Shown: positions 57,101-64,000 of the stretch, piece after piece
How positions within the stretch are numbered: position 1 is the stretch's first letter
How the letters are laid out: the number at the start of each line of letters is the position of its first letter
Origin: Micromonospora lupini
GTDB lineage: Bacteria; Actinomycetota; Actinomycetes; Mycobacteriales; Micromonosporaceae
Assembly: GCF_026342015.1 (NCBI RefSeq)
Contig: NZ_JAPENL010000001.1
Coordinates: 1,860,001-1,924,000 of the forward strand
Reading direction: 5' to 3'
Length of the DNA stretch: 64,000 bases
Position numbers and translations under genes: made by a program
Notes under the pieces: generated by a model
Told to the model about the DNA's origin: nothing
Database searches by the model: none
Seen by the model: only the letters and a program-made list of their open reading frames with translations

Positions 57101-57209
57101 GATGGCCCGGCAGGCGGCCGTCGCCGCCCGGGCCGCCGGGTCACCTCGACTGCTGTCCCAGGTCCGGGAGTTGCTCACCACACTCCAGCCGGCTCCGAGC
57201 AGGCGCTGA
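54171..57209 (+). CDS. Large SARP regulator (BTAD, NB-ARC, TPR), AfsR-like
   Basis: 1012 residues. Winged HTH (residues about 10-100, EYRVLGPLTVVVAGRSAP), BTAD (105-250), NB-ARC ATPase with intact Walker A 312-319 (GVPGVGKS) and Walker B-like RLLVTIDDAP, then TPRs (about 700-1000). It activates antibiotic genes by binding heptamer direct repeats. Leu819, Leu859 and Leu885 are TTA codons, which could make translation depend on a bldA-type tRNA. GTG 54171 after GGGAGGACC. The amidohydrolase and aromatase genes follow. Confidence 0.92.
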   Translation: MSVPATPTEEYRVLGPLTVVVAGRSAPVTAPKQRIILASLLLRAGTWVTASELANALWDDRAPKDPRSALQVHLTRLRARFATVHPERPDLIETRPGAYRIVVPPGSLDLDRYRDAIAQARSARRAGSVDVELAWLQQALAEWRGDPLALVPSARIQREVVTALVDDRLRWMERRFELALATGRHAQVIDELRAATLAHPERGRLWGHLMDALAETGDRAAAIAAYHQARRRLRDELDATPDTELRRRYRRLIAETGQTRGNTVIPMAGLGGWRAQCQLPPDIADFVGRADVSHELFTTLGSGDTPVVCLTGVPGVGKSALAVRVAHRLRTRFPDGQWYVCAGDGRTWPDIIAEMLTTSGVEQPPTSTTAAVSLLRRRLAGRRLLVTIDDAPDGDPPHGLLPLPAGCAVLAVRRGDPPALDCDVAHVVTLDVLSPTEAATLVTDMVGQARVSRTPAALEALVERCDRLPLALRIAGAHLVTHPARDIGEFAELLGADPLGTLSLPGSRRAAVRTAFELAYSALPPAVRRLFRFLELVPGFAHRVETVAELTRMSQSSAAATVADLARARLAELGPDGVIRLHSLVARFAAERGLDEDPAADRRAALVRLGTSLLNVADAAVRLCHPDVVRVGAGTGQATFGSHRAARAWLQRERRNLVAVAVQAASAGLTPLAVGLTDALRGPCGADRHHTDWRIAAEAAVAATDPLREPTYAAIARLNLGLALQGLNDLGPAEIHLREACDQLRRRGPAELEVVAVTALAMHRLQQPTKRFDDAIGLLHRGLRQCRQLGLRHAQARCLLYLGMAHHARGELRLAYRQLSAAARIGERAGDYSAQAEILARLGGVCGELGAHREAVRRLRAALRLGRWARSAHSVALASYGLARLRRAEGRSDRAHAHVARAIAFAEPGGYLAVLVNARNLLAGLYRDEGLTGRAEVEYRRALREAERIGHPGARCEALTGLALLAHGHGRDQQIPVMARQAAVAARAAGSPRLLSQVRELLTTLQPAPSRR

Positions 57210-57251
57210 GACGCTGCCCGGCGACGCGGACGGGCAGCCGAAGGGTGAACG

Positions 57252-58424
57252 ATGGTAGCGATCCGAGCACGGCGGCTCTTCGACGGCGAGCGCGTGATCC
57301 AGGCCGAACGGCCGACCGTGCTCGTTGACGACGGTGTGATCCGAGCGGTGCTCGACGGGCCACCGCCGTCCGGGCACGAGGTGGTCGACCTGGGTTCCGC
57401 CACGCTGCTGCCGGGCCTCATCGACGCCCACGTCCATCTCGCGTTCGACGCCACGGCGGACACCGTGGCCGGCCTCGTCACCGCCGACGACGACGTCGTG
57501 CTGGACCGGATGCGCTCGGCCTCGGCCGCCACCCTCGACGCCGGCGTCACCACCGCCCGTGACCTCGGCGACCGCGGCTACCTGGGCCTGCGGGTACGCG
57601 CCGAAACCGCCGCCGACGTCCGTCTCGGTCCGCGATTGCTGCTGGCCGGGCCGCCGATCACCTCGATCGGCGGCCACTGCTGGTTTCTCGGCGGTGAGGT
57701 CGAGGGCGTCGAGGCGATCCGCGCGGCGGTCCGGGACCGGGCGGCGCGGGGCGTCGACGTGGTGAAGGTGGTCGTCACCGGCGGCCGGCTGACTGCGGGG
57801 TCCCACCCCCACGAAGTGCAGTTCGGGTCGGCCGAGCTGTCCGCAGTCGTGCAGGAGGCGAAGCGGCACGGTCTGCCGGTCACCGGGCACTGTCATGCCG
57901 CGGACGGTATCGCTGACGCGGTCGCGGCCGGATTCGACGGCGTCGAGCACTGCACGTTCGTCACCGCCGACGGCACCAACGTGGATCCGGCGCTGCTGAG
58001 CCGGATGGCTGCCGCGGGAACCCGGGTCACCCTCACCCTGGGCTCGGTCCCGCAGCCTGCGGACCACACCGGCCCGGACGGGGCCGACCCCCGCCGGAAG
58101 GCCGTGCACGACGCGCTGTGGCGGATCGCCACCTCGGGGGTACCCGTCGCCTGCGCCAGCGACGCCGGCTGCGGGCCCGGTAAACCGCACGGATCACTCG
58201 CCTACGCGGTCCAGGCGATGGCTGATCTCGGGTTCTCGCCGACGGAAGCACTGCGAGCCGTCACCTCCGGTGCCGCCCAGGTCTGCGGGATCGCCGATCA
58301 GGTCGGCCGGATAGCCCCCGGGTACCAGGGCGACCTGCTCGCGGTCCACGGCGATCCGGCCATCGACCCGGGGGCGCTGCGGCACGTCGCCGCGGTGTTT
58401 CGCGCCGGGCTCCGGGTGCGGTAG
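57252..58424 (+). CDS. Metal-dependent amidohydrolase family protein
   Basis: 390 residues, imidazolonepropionase-like TIM barrel. LLPGLIDAHVHLAFDA gives the HxH metal motif, HCWFLGG and ITGHCHAADG-like His residues (seen as VTGHCHAADGIADAVAAG) the others, and VACASDAGCGPGKPHGSLAY the final Asp. Such proteins hydrolyse C-N bonds or act as cyclases. Located 42 bp after the SARP and 82 bp before the aromatase/cyclase gene, it probably acts in the pathway, perhaps on ring closure or release; direct evidence is lacking. Confidence 0.85.
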   Translation: MVAIRARRLFDGERVIQAERPTVLVDDGVIRAVLDGPPPSGHEVVDLGSATLLPGLIDAHVHLAFDATADTVAGLVTADDDVVLDRMRSASAATLDAGVTTARDLGDRGYLGLRVRAETAADVRLGPRLLLAGPPITSIGGHCWFLGGEVEGVEAIRAAVRDRAARGVDVVKVVVTGGRLTAGSHPHEVQFGSAELSAVVQEAKRHGLPVTGHCHAADGIADAVAAGFDGVEHCTFVTADGTNVDPALLSRMAAAGTRVTLTLGSVPQPADHTGPDGADPRRKAVHDALWRIATSGVPVACASDAGCGPGKPHGSLAYAVQAMADLGFSPTEALRAVTSGAAQVCGIADQVGRIAPGYQGDLLAVHGDPAIDPGALRHVAAVFRAGLRVR

Positions 58425-58506
58425 CTCTCCAACGGCGCTCCACCGGACGCCGATCGGCACCCGGGACGCTCGGGTCGTACCCCATCCGACCGGTAGGAGG
58501 ACCGCC

Positions 58507-59460
58507 GTGCCCGAACCCGAAGTCCACATCACCCGGCACAGCATCGACGTCGACGCACCCGTCGACGCCGTGTACCCGATCATCGCGGACGTCACCAGGT
58601 GGCCGTACACGTTCGGGCCGACGGTCCACGTCGACCTCCTCGAACGTCACGCCGACGGACCGCAGCAGACCGAGCGGCTCCGGTTGTGGGCCATCGCGAA
58701 CGGCCTCGTCCGGTCGTGGACCTCGCGACGCACCCTGATCCCGGCCGACGGTCGTGTCGTCTTCCGGCAGGAGGTGTCGGCGGCTCCGGTCGCGTCGATG
58801 GGCGGCGAGTGGCAACTCGAAGCGCTCGACGGCGGCCGCACCCGGGTGCTGCTCCTGCACGACTTCACTGTCGTCGACGACGAGCCCGACGCGGCCGCCT
58901 GGGTGGAGCGCGCCGTCGACGCCAACAGCACGGCGGAGCTGGGCGCGCTGGGCGCAGCGGCGCGTTCCGCCAGGAACGGCACGCTGCTCTCGTTCGAGGA
59001 TTCCGTAAGCGTCCCGGCCCCGGCGGCCGACGTGTACGACTTCCTGTACCGCGCCGACCGGTGGGTCGAACGGCTGCCGCACGTCGCCCGCGTCGGACTC
59101 ACCGAGGACGAGCCGAACGTCCAGACCCTGGAGATGGACACCGTCGCCCCGGACGGTGCGGTGCACACGACCAGGTCGATCCGGGTCGGGTTCCCCGCCG
59201 AGCGGATCGTCTACAAGCAGACCACGCTGCCGCCGCTGCTGGCGGCGCACACCGGTGTCTGGACGCTGCGCCCGGAGGGCGACGGGGTGACCGTCACCTC
59301 GCACCACACAGTGGTGCTGCGCCCCGAGCGCATCGAGGAGCTGCTCGGACCGGGAGCCACCCTCGCCGGAGCCCGCGAGCTGGTCCAGCACAACCTCAGT
59401 ACCAACAGCGTCCGCACCCTGGAGCAGGCCCGCCTGCACCTGCAGCCGGTCAGCGACTGA
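58507..59460 (+). CDS. Didomain aromatase/cyclase (type II PKS ARO/CYC)
   Basis: 317 residues made of two START/polyketide-cyclase-like halves. Half 1: VHITRHSIDVDAPVDAVYPI, WPYTFGPTVHVDLLERH and the HDFTVVDDEPDAAAWVE stretch; half 2: SFEDSVSVPAPAADVYDFLY, VARVGLTEDEPNVQTLEMDT and FPAERIVYKQTTLP. This two-domain layout is that of ActVII/DpsF-like enzymes, which aromatise the first ring of C-9-reduced chains, in agreement with the ketoreductase gene. Start GTG 58507 after GGAGGA. Confidence 0.94.
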   Translation: MPEPEVHITRHSIDVDAPVDAVYPIIADVTRWPYTFGPTVHVDLLERHADGPQQTERLRLWAIANGLVRSWTSRRTLIPADGRVVFRQEVSAAPVASMGGEWQLEALDGGRTRVLLLHDFTVVDDEPDAAAWVERAVDANSTAELGALGAAARSARNGTLLSFEDSVSVPAPAADVYDFLYRADRWVERLPHVARVGLTEDEPNVQTLEMDTVAPDGAVHTTRSIRVGFPAERIVYKQTTLPPLLAAHTGVWTLRPEGDGVTVTSHHTVVLRPERIEELLGPGATLAGARELVQHNLSTNSVRTLEQARLHLQPVSD

Positions 59461-59472
59461 CCGACGGCGGAC

Positions 59473-59515
59473 ACGGCGATGCGCGGCGACCGGACGGTCC
59501 GCCGCGCATCGCCGT
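59473..59515. terminator. Bidirectional hairpin terminator
   Basis: A perfect 16-bp stem (arms 59473-59488 and 59500-59515) with an 11-nt loop between convergent aromatase and ACP genes. Confidence 0.9.
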
Positions 59516-59519
59516 ACGA

Positions 59520-59783
59520 TCACACCCCGGTCAACGTACGGTTGACGTCCTCCAGGAACGCCCGGGGCGTGTCGCAGCGCTCGACCACCTCGTCCGGCAG
59601 TGCCACCGCGAACTCGCGGGACACCCGCGAGACGGTCTCCAGGATGGCCAGTGAGTCGAAGCCGAGCTCGACGAACGGGGTGTCGAGGATGTCCCCGTCG
59701 ATGTCGACGGTGTCGTCGTCGCCGGCCGCCTCGCGCAGGATGCGCCGCAGGTCGTCGAGGCTGAGCAGTTCGCGAGTGGTCAT
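59520..59783 (-). CDS. Type II PKS acyl carrier protein
   Basis: 87 residues, four-helix ACP. The phosphopantetheine site is Ser44 in ELGFDSLAILE. It carries the growing polyketide chain for the KSalpha/CLF pair. It is the last gene of the minus-strand unit AT-KSalpha-CLF-ACP (37 bp after CLF) and stops 5 bp from a terminator hairpin. Confidence 0.96.
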   Translation of the reverse strand: MTTRELLSLDDLRRILREAAGDDDTVDIDGDILDTPFVELGFDSLAILETVSRVSREFAVALPDEVVERCDTPRAFLEDVNRTLTGV

Positions 59784-59820
59784 GGCAGGTGGTCCCTTCG
59801 GTTGTCGGGTCGCTCGGACG

Positions 59821-61032
59821 TCACTGCTGCGACCGGCGGAGCACGGCGGCGGCGTTGAAACCGCCCCTGCCCCGGGCCAGCACCAGCACGCAACTCAGCG
59901 GCAGCGACCGGGGCGAGCCGGTCACCAGGTCGATCGGGCAGTCCGGTGCGGGCGCGTCCACCCCCGCGGTATGCGGGGCGACGCCATCGCGCAGGGCCAG
60001 CAGGGCGGTGGCCAGATCCAGTGCGGCAGCGCCCGCCTGCAGCCGTCCGACCATGCTCTTGGGCGCGGTGACGGGCACCGCCCGGGGCCCGAAGACCGCG
60101 GCCAGCGCGGCGGCCTCGGCCCGGTCGGCGGCCCGGTCGGCCGTGCCGTCGGCGAAGACGAGACCGACGTCGGCCGGTGCCACCTGCGCGTCACGCAGGG
60201 CGCCGGTGATCGCCCTTTGCAGGCCGGTCTCCGGGGCGCCGGCGGGGTCGAACGTCGCGGCGTACCCGGCCAGTTCGCCGTACACCTTCGCGCCCCGGGC
60301 ACGCGCTGCGTCCCGGTCCTCCAGCAGCAGGTGGGCGCCGCCCTCCCCCGGCACGGCGCCGTCCGCGTCGGCGGCGAACGGCCGGTACGCCCCGTCCGGG
60401 TCGGTTCGCGTGGTGTACCCGCCCGTACTCACCAAGCCGGCGATCCCGAGCGGGCAGAGGGCGCCGTCCACCCCGCCGGTGAGTATCGCCGGGGTGCCGC
60501 GTCGGATCTGCCGGCGCGCGTGCCCCACCGCGTCGAGACCGCCCGCGTGGTCGGTGACCAGCGCCGCACCGGGTCCCCGCAGGTTGTGACGGATCGAGAT
60601 CTGCCCCGAATTGACAGCGTAGAACCAGGCGAACGACTGGTAGGCGCTGACGTGGCTACCGCCCTTGCTCCAGAGGTTCTCCAACTCCCGCTGGCCGAAC
60701 TCGAAGCCACCCATCGAGGAGGCCGTGGCGACGCCGACGTCGTAGCGAAGTCCATCGGCGGCCGGCACCCCCGCGTCGGTCAGGGCCTGCTCTGCGGCGT
60801 AGAGACTGAGCCTGGTCATCCGGTCGGTCTGCGGCAGCAGCCGCCCCGGCAGGTGCTCCTCCGCGGCGAAGTCGGACACCTCACCGGCCAGGCGCACCGG
60901 GTATCCGCTCGAGTCGAAGCGGCTGATCTCTCGGATGCCGGGCCGCCCCTCCAGGGTCGCCTGCCAGTACGCCTCGGCGCCCAGCCCGTTGGCCGCGGCC
61001 ACTCCGAGACCGGTCACGACGGCGGCGCTCAT
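59821..61032 (-). CDS. Ketosynthase chain length factor (KSbeta), with unusual His162
   Basis: 403 residues, thiolase-fold CLF. Typical regions: [52 protein letters not shown] and [17 protein letters not shown]. At the site of the KSalpha catalytic Cys, CLFs normally carry Gln (VTEQAGG-type). Here it is LVTDHAGG with His162 (codon CAC; one base from CAG). CLF sets chain length and may stimulate decarboxylation. The stop overlaps nothing, but the start overlaps the KSalpha stop by 4 bp, so the pair is translationally coupled. Confidence 0.95.
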   Translation of the reverse strand: MSAAVVTGLGVAAANGLGAEAYWQATLEGRPGIREISRFDSSGYPVRLAGEVSDFAAEEHLPGRLLPQTDRMTRLSLYAAEQALTDAGVPAADGLRYDVGVATASSMGGFEFGQRELENLWSKGGSHVSAYQSFAWFYAVNSGQISIRHNLRGPGAALVTDHAGGLDAVGHARRQIRRGTPAILTGGVDGALCPLGIAGLVSTGGYTTRTDPDGAYRPFAADADGAVPGEGGAHLLLEDRDAARARGAKVYGELAGYAATFDPAGAPETGLQRAITGALRDAQVAPADVGLVFADGTADRAADRAEAAALAAVFGPRAVPVTAPKSMVGRLQAGAAALDLATALLALRDGVAPHTAGVDAPAPDCPIDLVTGSPRSLPLSCVLVLARGRGGFNAAAVLRRSQQ

Positions 61033-62297
61033 GCCGTCCTCCGATCCGGGCGGGCCAGCACGACGGCGCTCTGGAAGCCACCGAAGCCGCTGCCGACGCT
61101 CAACACGGTGTCGATCCGCTGTTCCCGGGCGGTCAGCGGAACGTAGTCCAGGTCACACTCGGGGTCGGCGACGTGCAGGTTCGCGGTCGGCGGGACCACG
61201 CCGTACTCCATGGCCAGCGCGCAGGCGACCAGCTCCAGCGCGCCGATCGCACCGAGGGAATGCCCGATCATGGATTTGATCGAGCTCACCGGCACCCGGT
61301 AGGCATGGTCGCCGAGGCTGCGTTTGAACGCCGCCGTCTCGTGGCGGTCGTTCTGTTTGGTGCTGGATCCGTGCGCGTTGACGTAATCGACGCCGTCCGG
61401 CGCGATGCGTGCCTCGTCCAGGGCCACCCGGACCGCCTCGGCCATCTCCACGCCGTCGGGCCGGAGCCCGGTCATGTGGTAGGCGTTGCTGCGACTACCG
61501 AACCCGGCGACCTCCGCGTACACGTGTGCGCCACGGCGCCTCGCGTGTTCCAGCTCCTCCAGGACGAGCACGGCCCCGCCCTCGCCGAGGACCAGCCCGT
61601 TGCGGGTGGCGTCGAAGGGGCGCGACGCGTGGGCCGCGTCGTCGTTGCGCGGACTGGTCGCCTTGATGGCGTCGAAGCAGGCGAGCGTGATCGGTGAGAT
61701 CGGCGCGTCGGTGCCGCCGGCGACGACCACGTCGGCGCTGCCCTCCCGGATCAGTTCGGCGCCGTGCCCGACGGCGTCCAGTCCGGAGGTGCAGCCGTCG
61801 GAGATCAGCGCCACCGGCCCCTGCGCGCCAACGGTGTGGGCCACTTCGGCGGCGGCCGAGCTGGGCACGAACCAGTCGTACAGGTGCGGCACCGCGTACT
61901 CCGGGTCGACCCGCCAGGACCGGCCGCCGTCGCTCAGCACGACGTACTCCCGCTCCATGCTCGTGGTGCAGCCGACCGCGCAGCCCAGCGACACGGCCAG
62001 CCGTTCACCGTCCTTGCCGGGCAGGTCGAGGCCACTGCCCGCGACGGCTTCACGGGCCGCGGCCACCGCGAACTGGGTGGCCCGATCCATCCGCCGCGCC
62101 TCCTGCGGGCTGAGCCCGGCCTCGACCGGATCGAAGTCGCACTCGGCGGCGATCCTCGACCGGTACGGCGACGGGTCGAATGCGGTGATGGGCCGGGTCG
62201 CGGTGCGGCCCGAGCTGAGCAGGTCCCAGTACTGCTTGAGGTTGGTACCACCCGGAGCGACGGCTCCGAGCCCGGTGACGACCACACGACGACTCAT
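61029..62297 (-). CDS. Type II PKS ketosynthase alpha
   Basis: 422 residues. Catalytic Cys169 in [15 protein letters not shown] matches the usual position, with His in [12 protein letters not shown] and in [16 protein letters not shown]. Forms the heterodimer with CLF and elongates malonyl-ACP units. Start ATG 62297 ([17 protein letters not shown]), 10 bp after the AT stop. No good ribosome site is visible, so translation is probably coupled to the AT gene. The first half of the long upstream frame is not part of it. Confidence 0.96.
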   Translation of the reverse strand: MSRRVVVTGLGAVAPGGTNLKQYWDLLSSGRTATRPITAFDPSPYRSRIAAECDFDPVEAGLSPQEARRMDRATQFAVAAAREAVAGSGLDLPGKDGERLAVSLGCAVGCTTSMEREYVVLSDGGRSWRVDPEYAVPHLYDWFVPSSAAAEVAHTVGAQGPVALISDGCTSGLDAVGHGAELIREGSADVVVAGGTDAPISPITLACFDAIKATSPRNDDAAHASRPFDATRNGLVLGEGGAVLVLEELEHARRRGAHVYAEVAGFGSRSNAYHMTGLRPDGVEMAEAVRVALDEARIAPDGVDYVNAHGSSTKQNDRHETAAFKRSLGDHAYRVPVSSIKSMIGHSLGAIGALELVACALAMEYGVVPPTANLHVADPECDLDYVPLTAREQRIDTVLSVGSGFGGFQSAVVLARPDRRTA

Positions 62298-62307
62298 GGT
62301 GCGACGG

Positions 62308-63327
62308 TCACACCCGGGGCTCAAGTGCCGGTCGAGGCGTCCTGGAAGCGGGTGTGGCAACGGCGGCCAGGGCCGCGGCGAAGGCGCCCAGGTCGTCCTC
62401 GCGGCTCCCGGCTCGGACGGGCAGCGCGGCCAGGGCCGTGGACCCGCCTCGTCGTACCGCTGGATGACGTCGGGCGAGCGCGGTGAGCCCGTGTGGTGCG
62501 CCGGCCTCGAGGAGCACGGCCGGCTCGGTGGCGCAGACCGCGTCGAGCGCGGCGGCGAACCAGACCGGCGCGACCGGCTGTCGGGCCCAGTACTGCGGGT
62601 CGGTAGCCACCGCCGAGGTCATCCGGGCGCCCGTGTAACAGGAGTACAGGGGCAGTCGCGGAGGCCGCAACGGCAACGTGCGCAGCAGCGGTTCGGCGCG
62701 GGCGGCCTCCGCGGCGATGGCAGGACTGTGGAACGCCACAGTGGAACGGGCCGACTGGCAGGTGACGCCGGCTTCCCGCAAGAGCTGCGCGGCTCGTGTG
62801 AGGGGCTCGTCGGGGCCGGCGAGCAGCACCTGCCGTGGACCGTTGACCGCGGCGAGCACCACTGCTCCATCGAGGTAGGGCTGCACCTGCTCGGGGGTCG
62901 CGGCCACCGCGAGCATGCCACCGCGCGGCGCCTCGGCGAGATGGGTGATCCGGTCCCGGAGTACGCGGACGGCGTCCGGCAGGCTCAGCACACCGGCGAG
63001 GGTCGCCGCCACGACCTCGCCGACGCTGTGCCCGAGCAGAGCCGTCGGCACCACGCCACGGTCGAGAACGCTCCGGCCGAGCCCCCAGCCGACCGCGAAC
63101 AGCAACGGCTGGGAGCGGCGGAGGTCGTCGGGCGGTACGACCGGATCGGCGGCGAGCCAGTCCGCCCGGATAGCGGCGCCCTCGGGCCCCCACAGGGCGA
63201 ACACCTCGTCCACGTGGCGGCGGAAATCGCTGTCGCCGCGGTACAGGCCGGTGGCCATGCCAGGTCGCTGCGCGCCCTGACCGGGAAACAGGAGCGCCAC
63301 CCGTACGGCTCTTCTCTGCTCAGACAT
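62308..63327 (-). CDS. Free-standing acyltransferase (DpsD/ZhuC-like)
   Basis: 339 residues, FabD/AT fold. [18 protein letters not shown] start, nucleophile Ser101 in [11 protein letters not shown], and HSP active-site region TVAFHSPAI (His). In type II clusters a dedicated AT together with a KSIII marks use of a non-acetate starter unit (daunorubicin DpsC/DpsD, R1128 ZhuH/ZhuC). It lies first in the minus-strand minimal PKS unit and is divergent from the KSIII-like gene. ATG 63327; a weak ribosome site. Confidence 0.9.
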   Translation of the reverse strand: MSEQRRAVRVALLFPGQGAQRPGMATGLYRGDSDFRRHVDEVFALWGPEGAAIRADWLAADPVVPPDDLRRSQPLLFAVGWGLGRSVLDRGVVPTALLGHSVGEVVAATLAGVLSLPDAVRVLRDRITHLAEAPRGGMLAVAATPEQVQPYLDGAVVLAAVNGPRQVLLAGPDEPLTRAAQLLREAGVTCQSARSTVAFHSPAIAAEAARAEPLLRTLPLRPPRLPLYSCYTGARMTSAVATDPQYWARQPVAPVWFAAALDAVCATEPAVLLEAGAPHGLTALARRHPAVRRGGSTALAALPVRAGSREDDLGAFAAALAAVATPASRTPRPALEPRV

Positions 63328-63570
63328 GTTCGGCAACGTCGCACCGGCCGCTTGAGGCCGGCTCCAGGCGTACGCCGCTCGACGGTTTCTCGACCCCGCG
63401 CCGAGCGCGACACGCGACGGTGGCGACACCACGACGCGACCTCGCGGCCAACCCGCGGGAGCGCCCGTTTCGAAGCCTGCCCCGCCCCGGGCGGGCGACC
63501 GCCGCCGGTCCGATGTCACGAGCATCGGGCCGGCGGCTCCACGGCACGTGAGCATGAGGGCGGCGAGCAG
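63328..63570. promoter_or_regulatory. Divergent promoter region of the minimal PKS and KSIII genes
   Basis: 243 bp between divergent starts. It must drive the AT-KSalpha-CLF-ACP unit leftward and KSIII rightward. The three SARP-like heptamers sit at 63379-63407. No clear -10 with T/A in the standard place is visible on either strand. Confidence 0.6.
63379..63407. promoter_or_regulatory. Three SARP-type heptamer repeats
   Basis: TCGACGG (63379-63385), TCGACCC (63390-63396) and CCGAGCG (63401-63407), each separated by exactly 4 bp, i.e. an 11-bp period. This is the arrangement bound by SARPs such as ActII-ORF4 and DnrI (consensus near TCGAG). Two SARP genes lie in the window, so one probably activates this divergent promoter. 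Confidence 0.65.
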
Positions 63571-64000
63571 ATGCGCATCGGTGGAATCCACGTGGCCGGT
63601 GTGGCCGCGCACATCCCGGGCCGGGTACTGACGGCCGACGCGGTAAGCGCCGGCAGTTGCGCGGGGCGACTGGCCGCGCAGACCGGGGTGGACTCGGTCG
63701 CCGTGTCGGCCGACGAGTCCGCTCCGGACATGGCGGTCCGGGCCGCCGAGCTGGCGTTGAAGCGCTCCGGGCACACCGCGCACGAGGTGGCGTTGCTGCT
63801 GCACGCCTGCGTCTACCACCAGGGGCACGACATCTGGGCGCCGGCGTCGTACGTGCAGCGGATGGCCGTCGGTAACCGCTGTCCGGCTCTGGAGGTGCGG
63901 CAACTGTCGAACGGCGGCCTCGGCGCGCTCGACCTGGCGGTGGCGTATCTGAGCGCGGCGCCGGACCGGACCGCGGCGCTGCTCACCACCGGAGACCGGT
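63571..64000 (+). CDS. KSIII-family acyltransferase, DpsC-like with Ser nucleophile (3' end outside window)
   Basis: The first 143 residues, running off the right edge. Start ATG 63571 (MRIGGIHVAGVAAHIPGRVL). Family landmarks: VYHQGHDIWAPASYVQR and PALEVRQLSNGGLGALDLAV. The catalytic Cys of FabH-type KSIII falls at Ser113 (QLSNGG), as in DpsC, whose Ser118 carries propionyl groups. It should choose and transfer the starter acyl group to the ACP. With the divergent AT it predicts a propionyl or longer/branched starter. The His and Asn catalytic partners lie outside the window. Confidence 0.9.
   Translation, partial: MRIGGIHVAGVAAHIPGRVLTADAVSAGSCAGRLAAQTGVDSVAVSADESAPDMAVRAAELALKRSGHTAHEVALLLHACVYHQGHDIWAPASYVQRMAVGNRCPALEVRQLSNGGLGALDLAVAYLSAAPDRTAALLTTGDR

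Overview
The window is very GC-rich, densely coded on both strands, and uses GTG starts and G/C-ending codons. Together with LAL and SARP regulators, XRE/MmyB regulators, secreted polysaccharide-active enzymes and a type II polyketide locus, this points to a filamentous actinomycete, most likely Micromonosporaceae (inference from gene content and style, not from a marker gene). I saw no tRNA, rRNA, CRISPR array, insertion sequence or phage gene.

Left part, 1-14 kb: a truncated secreted beta-propeller gene with an MmyB-type regulator; a large membrane protein with a lipase-like tail; a MocR regulator next to a cupin and an NAD-dependent epimerase; the scar of a SigJ-type sigma factor gene; and a compact three-gene operon (TROVE/vWA Ro60-like protein, an ARPP-2-like protein, a TIGR02452/PARG-like ADP-ribose hydrolase) divergent from a giant LuxR (LAL) regulator. 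This operon is the most system-like unit outside the antibiotic locus.

Middle, 14-43 kb: secreted and metabolic genes. These are a 2061-residue subtilase with duplicated malectin modules, a penicillin acylase-family enzyme with a discoidin tail, a BNR propeller, a TetR/membrane protein/glycosyltransferase operon, and a plant-biomass patch (GH10-CBM2 xylanase, Cip1-like protein, AA10 LPMO behind a CebR-like operator, PQQ sugar dehydrogenase). Three alpha/beta hydrolases follow. Many genes here end in near-perfect GC-rich hairpins.

Right part, about 43.5 kb to the end: an aromatic (type II) polyketide gene cluster cut off by the window edge. Core enzymes are KSalpha, CLF, ACP, a free-standing acyltransferase, a DpsC-like KSIII with Ser in place of the nucleophilic Cys, an ActIII-type ketoreductase and a didomain aromatase/cyclase. 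The KSIII plus AT pair predicts a non-acetate starter, as in the daunorubicin Dps system. Tailoring genes are an old yellow enzyme, an ABM monooxygenase, an FAD hydroxylase, a luciferase-like monooxygenase, two MDR-type quinone oxidoreductases and an amidohydrolase. Control and export are two SARPs (one with a decayed ATPase domain, both with TTA codons), a MarR regulator and an MFS pump. A three-heptamer SARP-like box lies between the divergent AT and KSIII genes. Notable oddities are His in the CLF position that is usually Gln, and the degenerate SARP.
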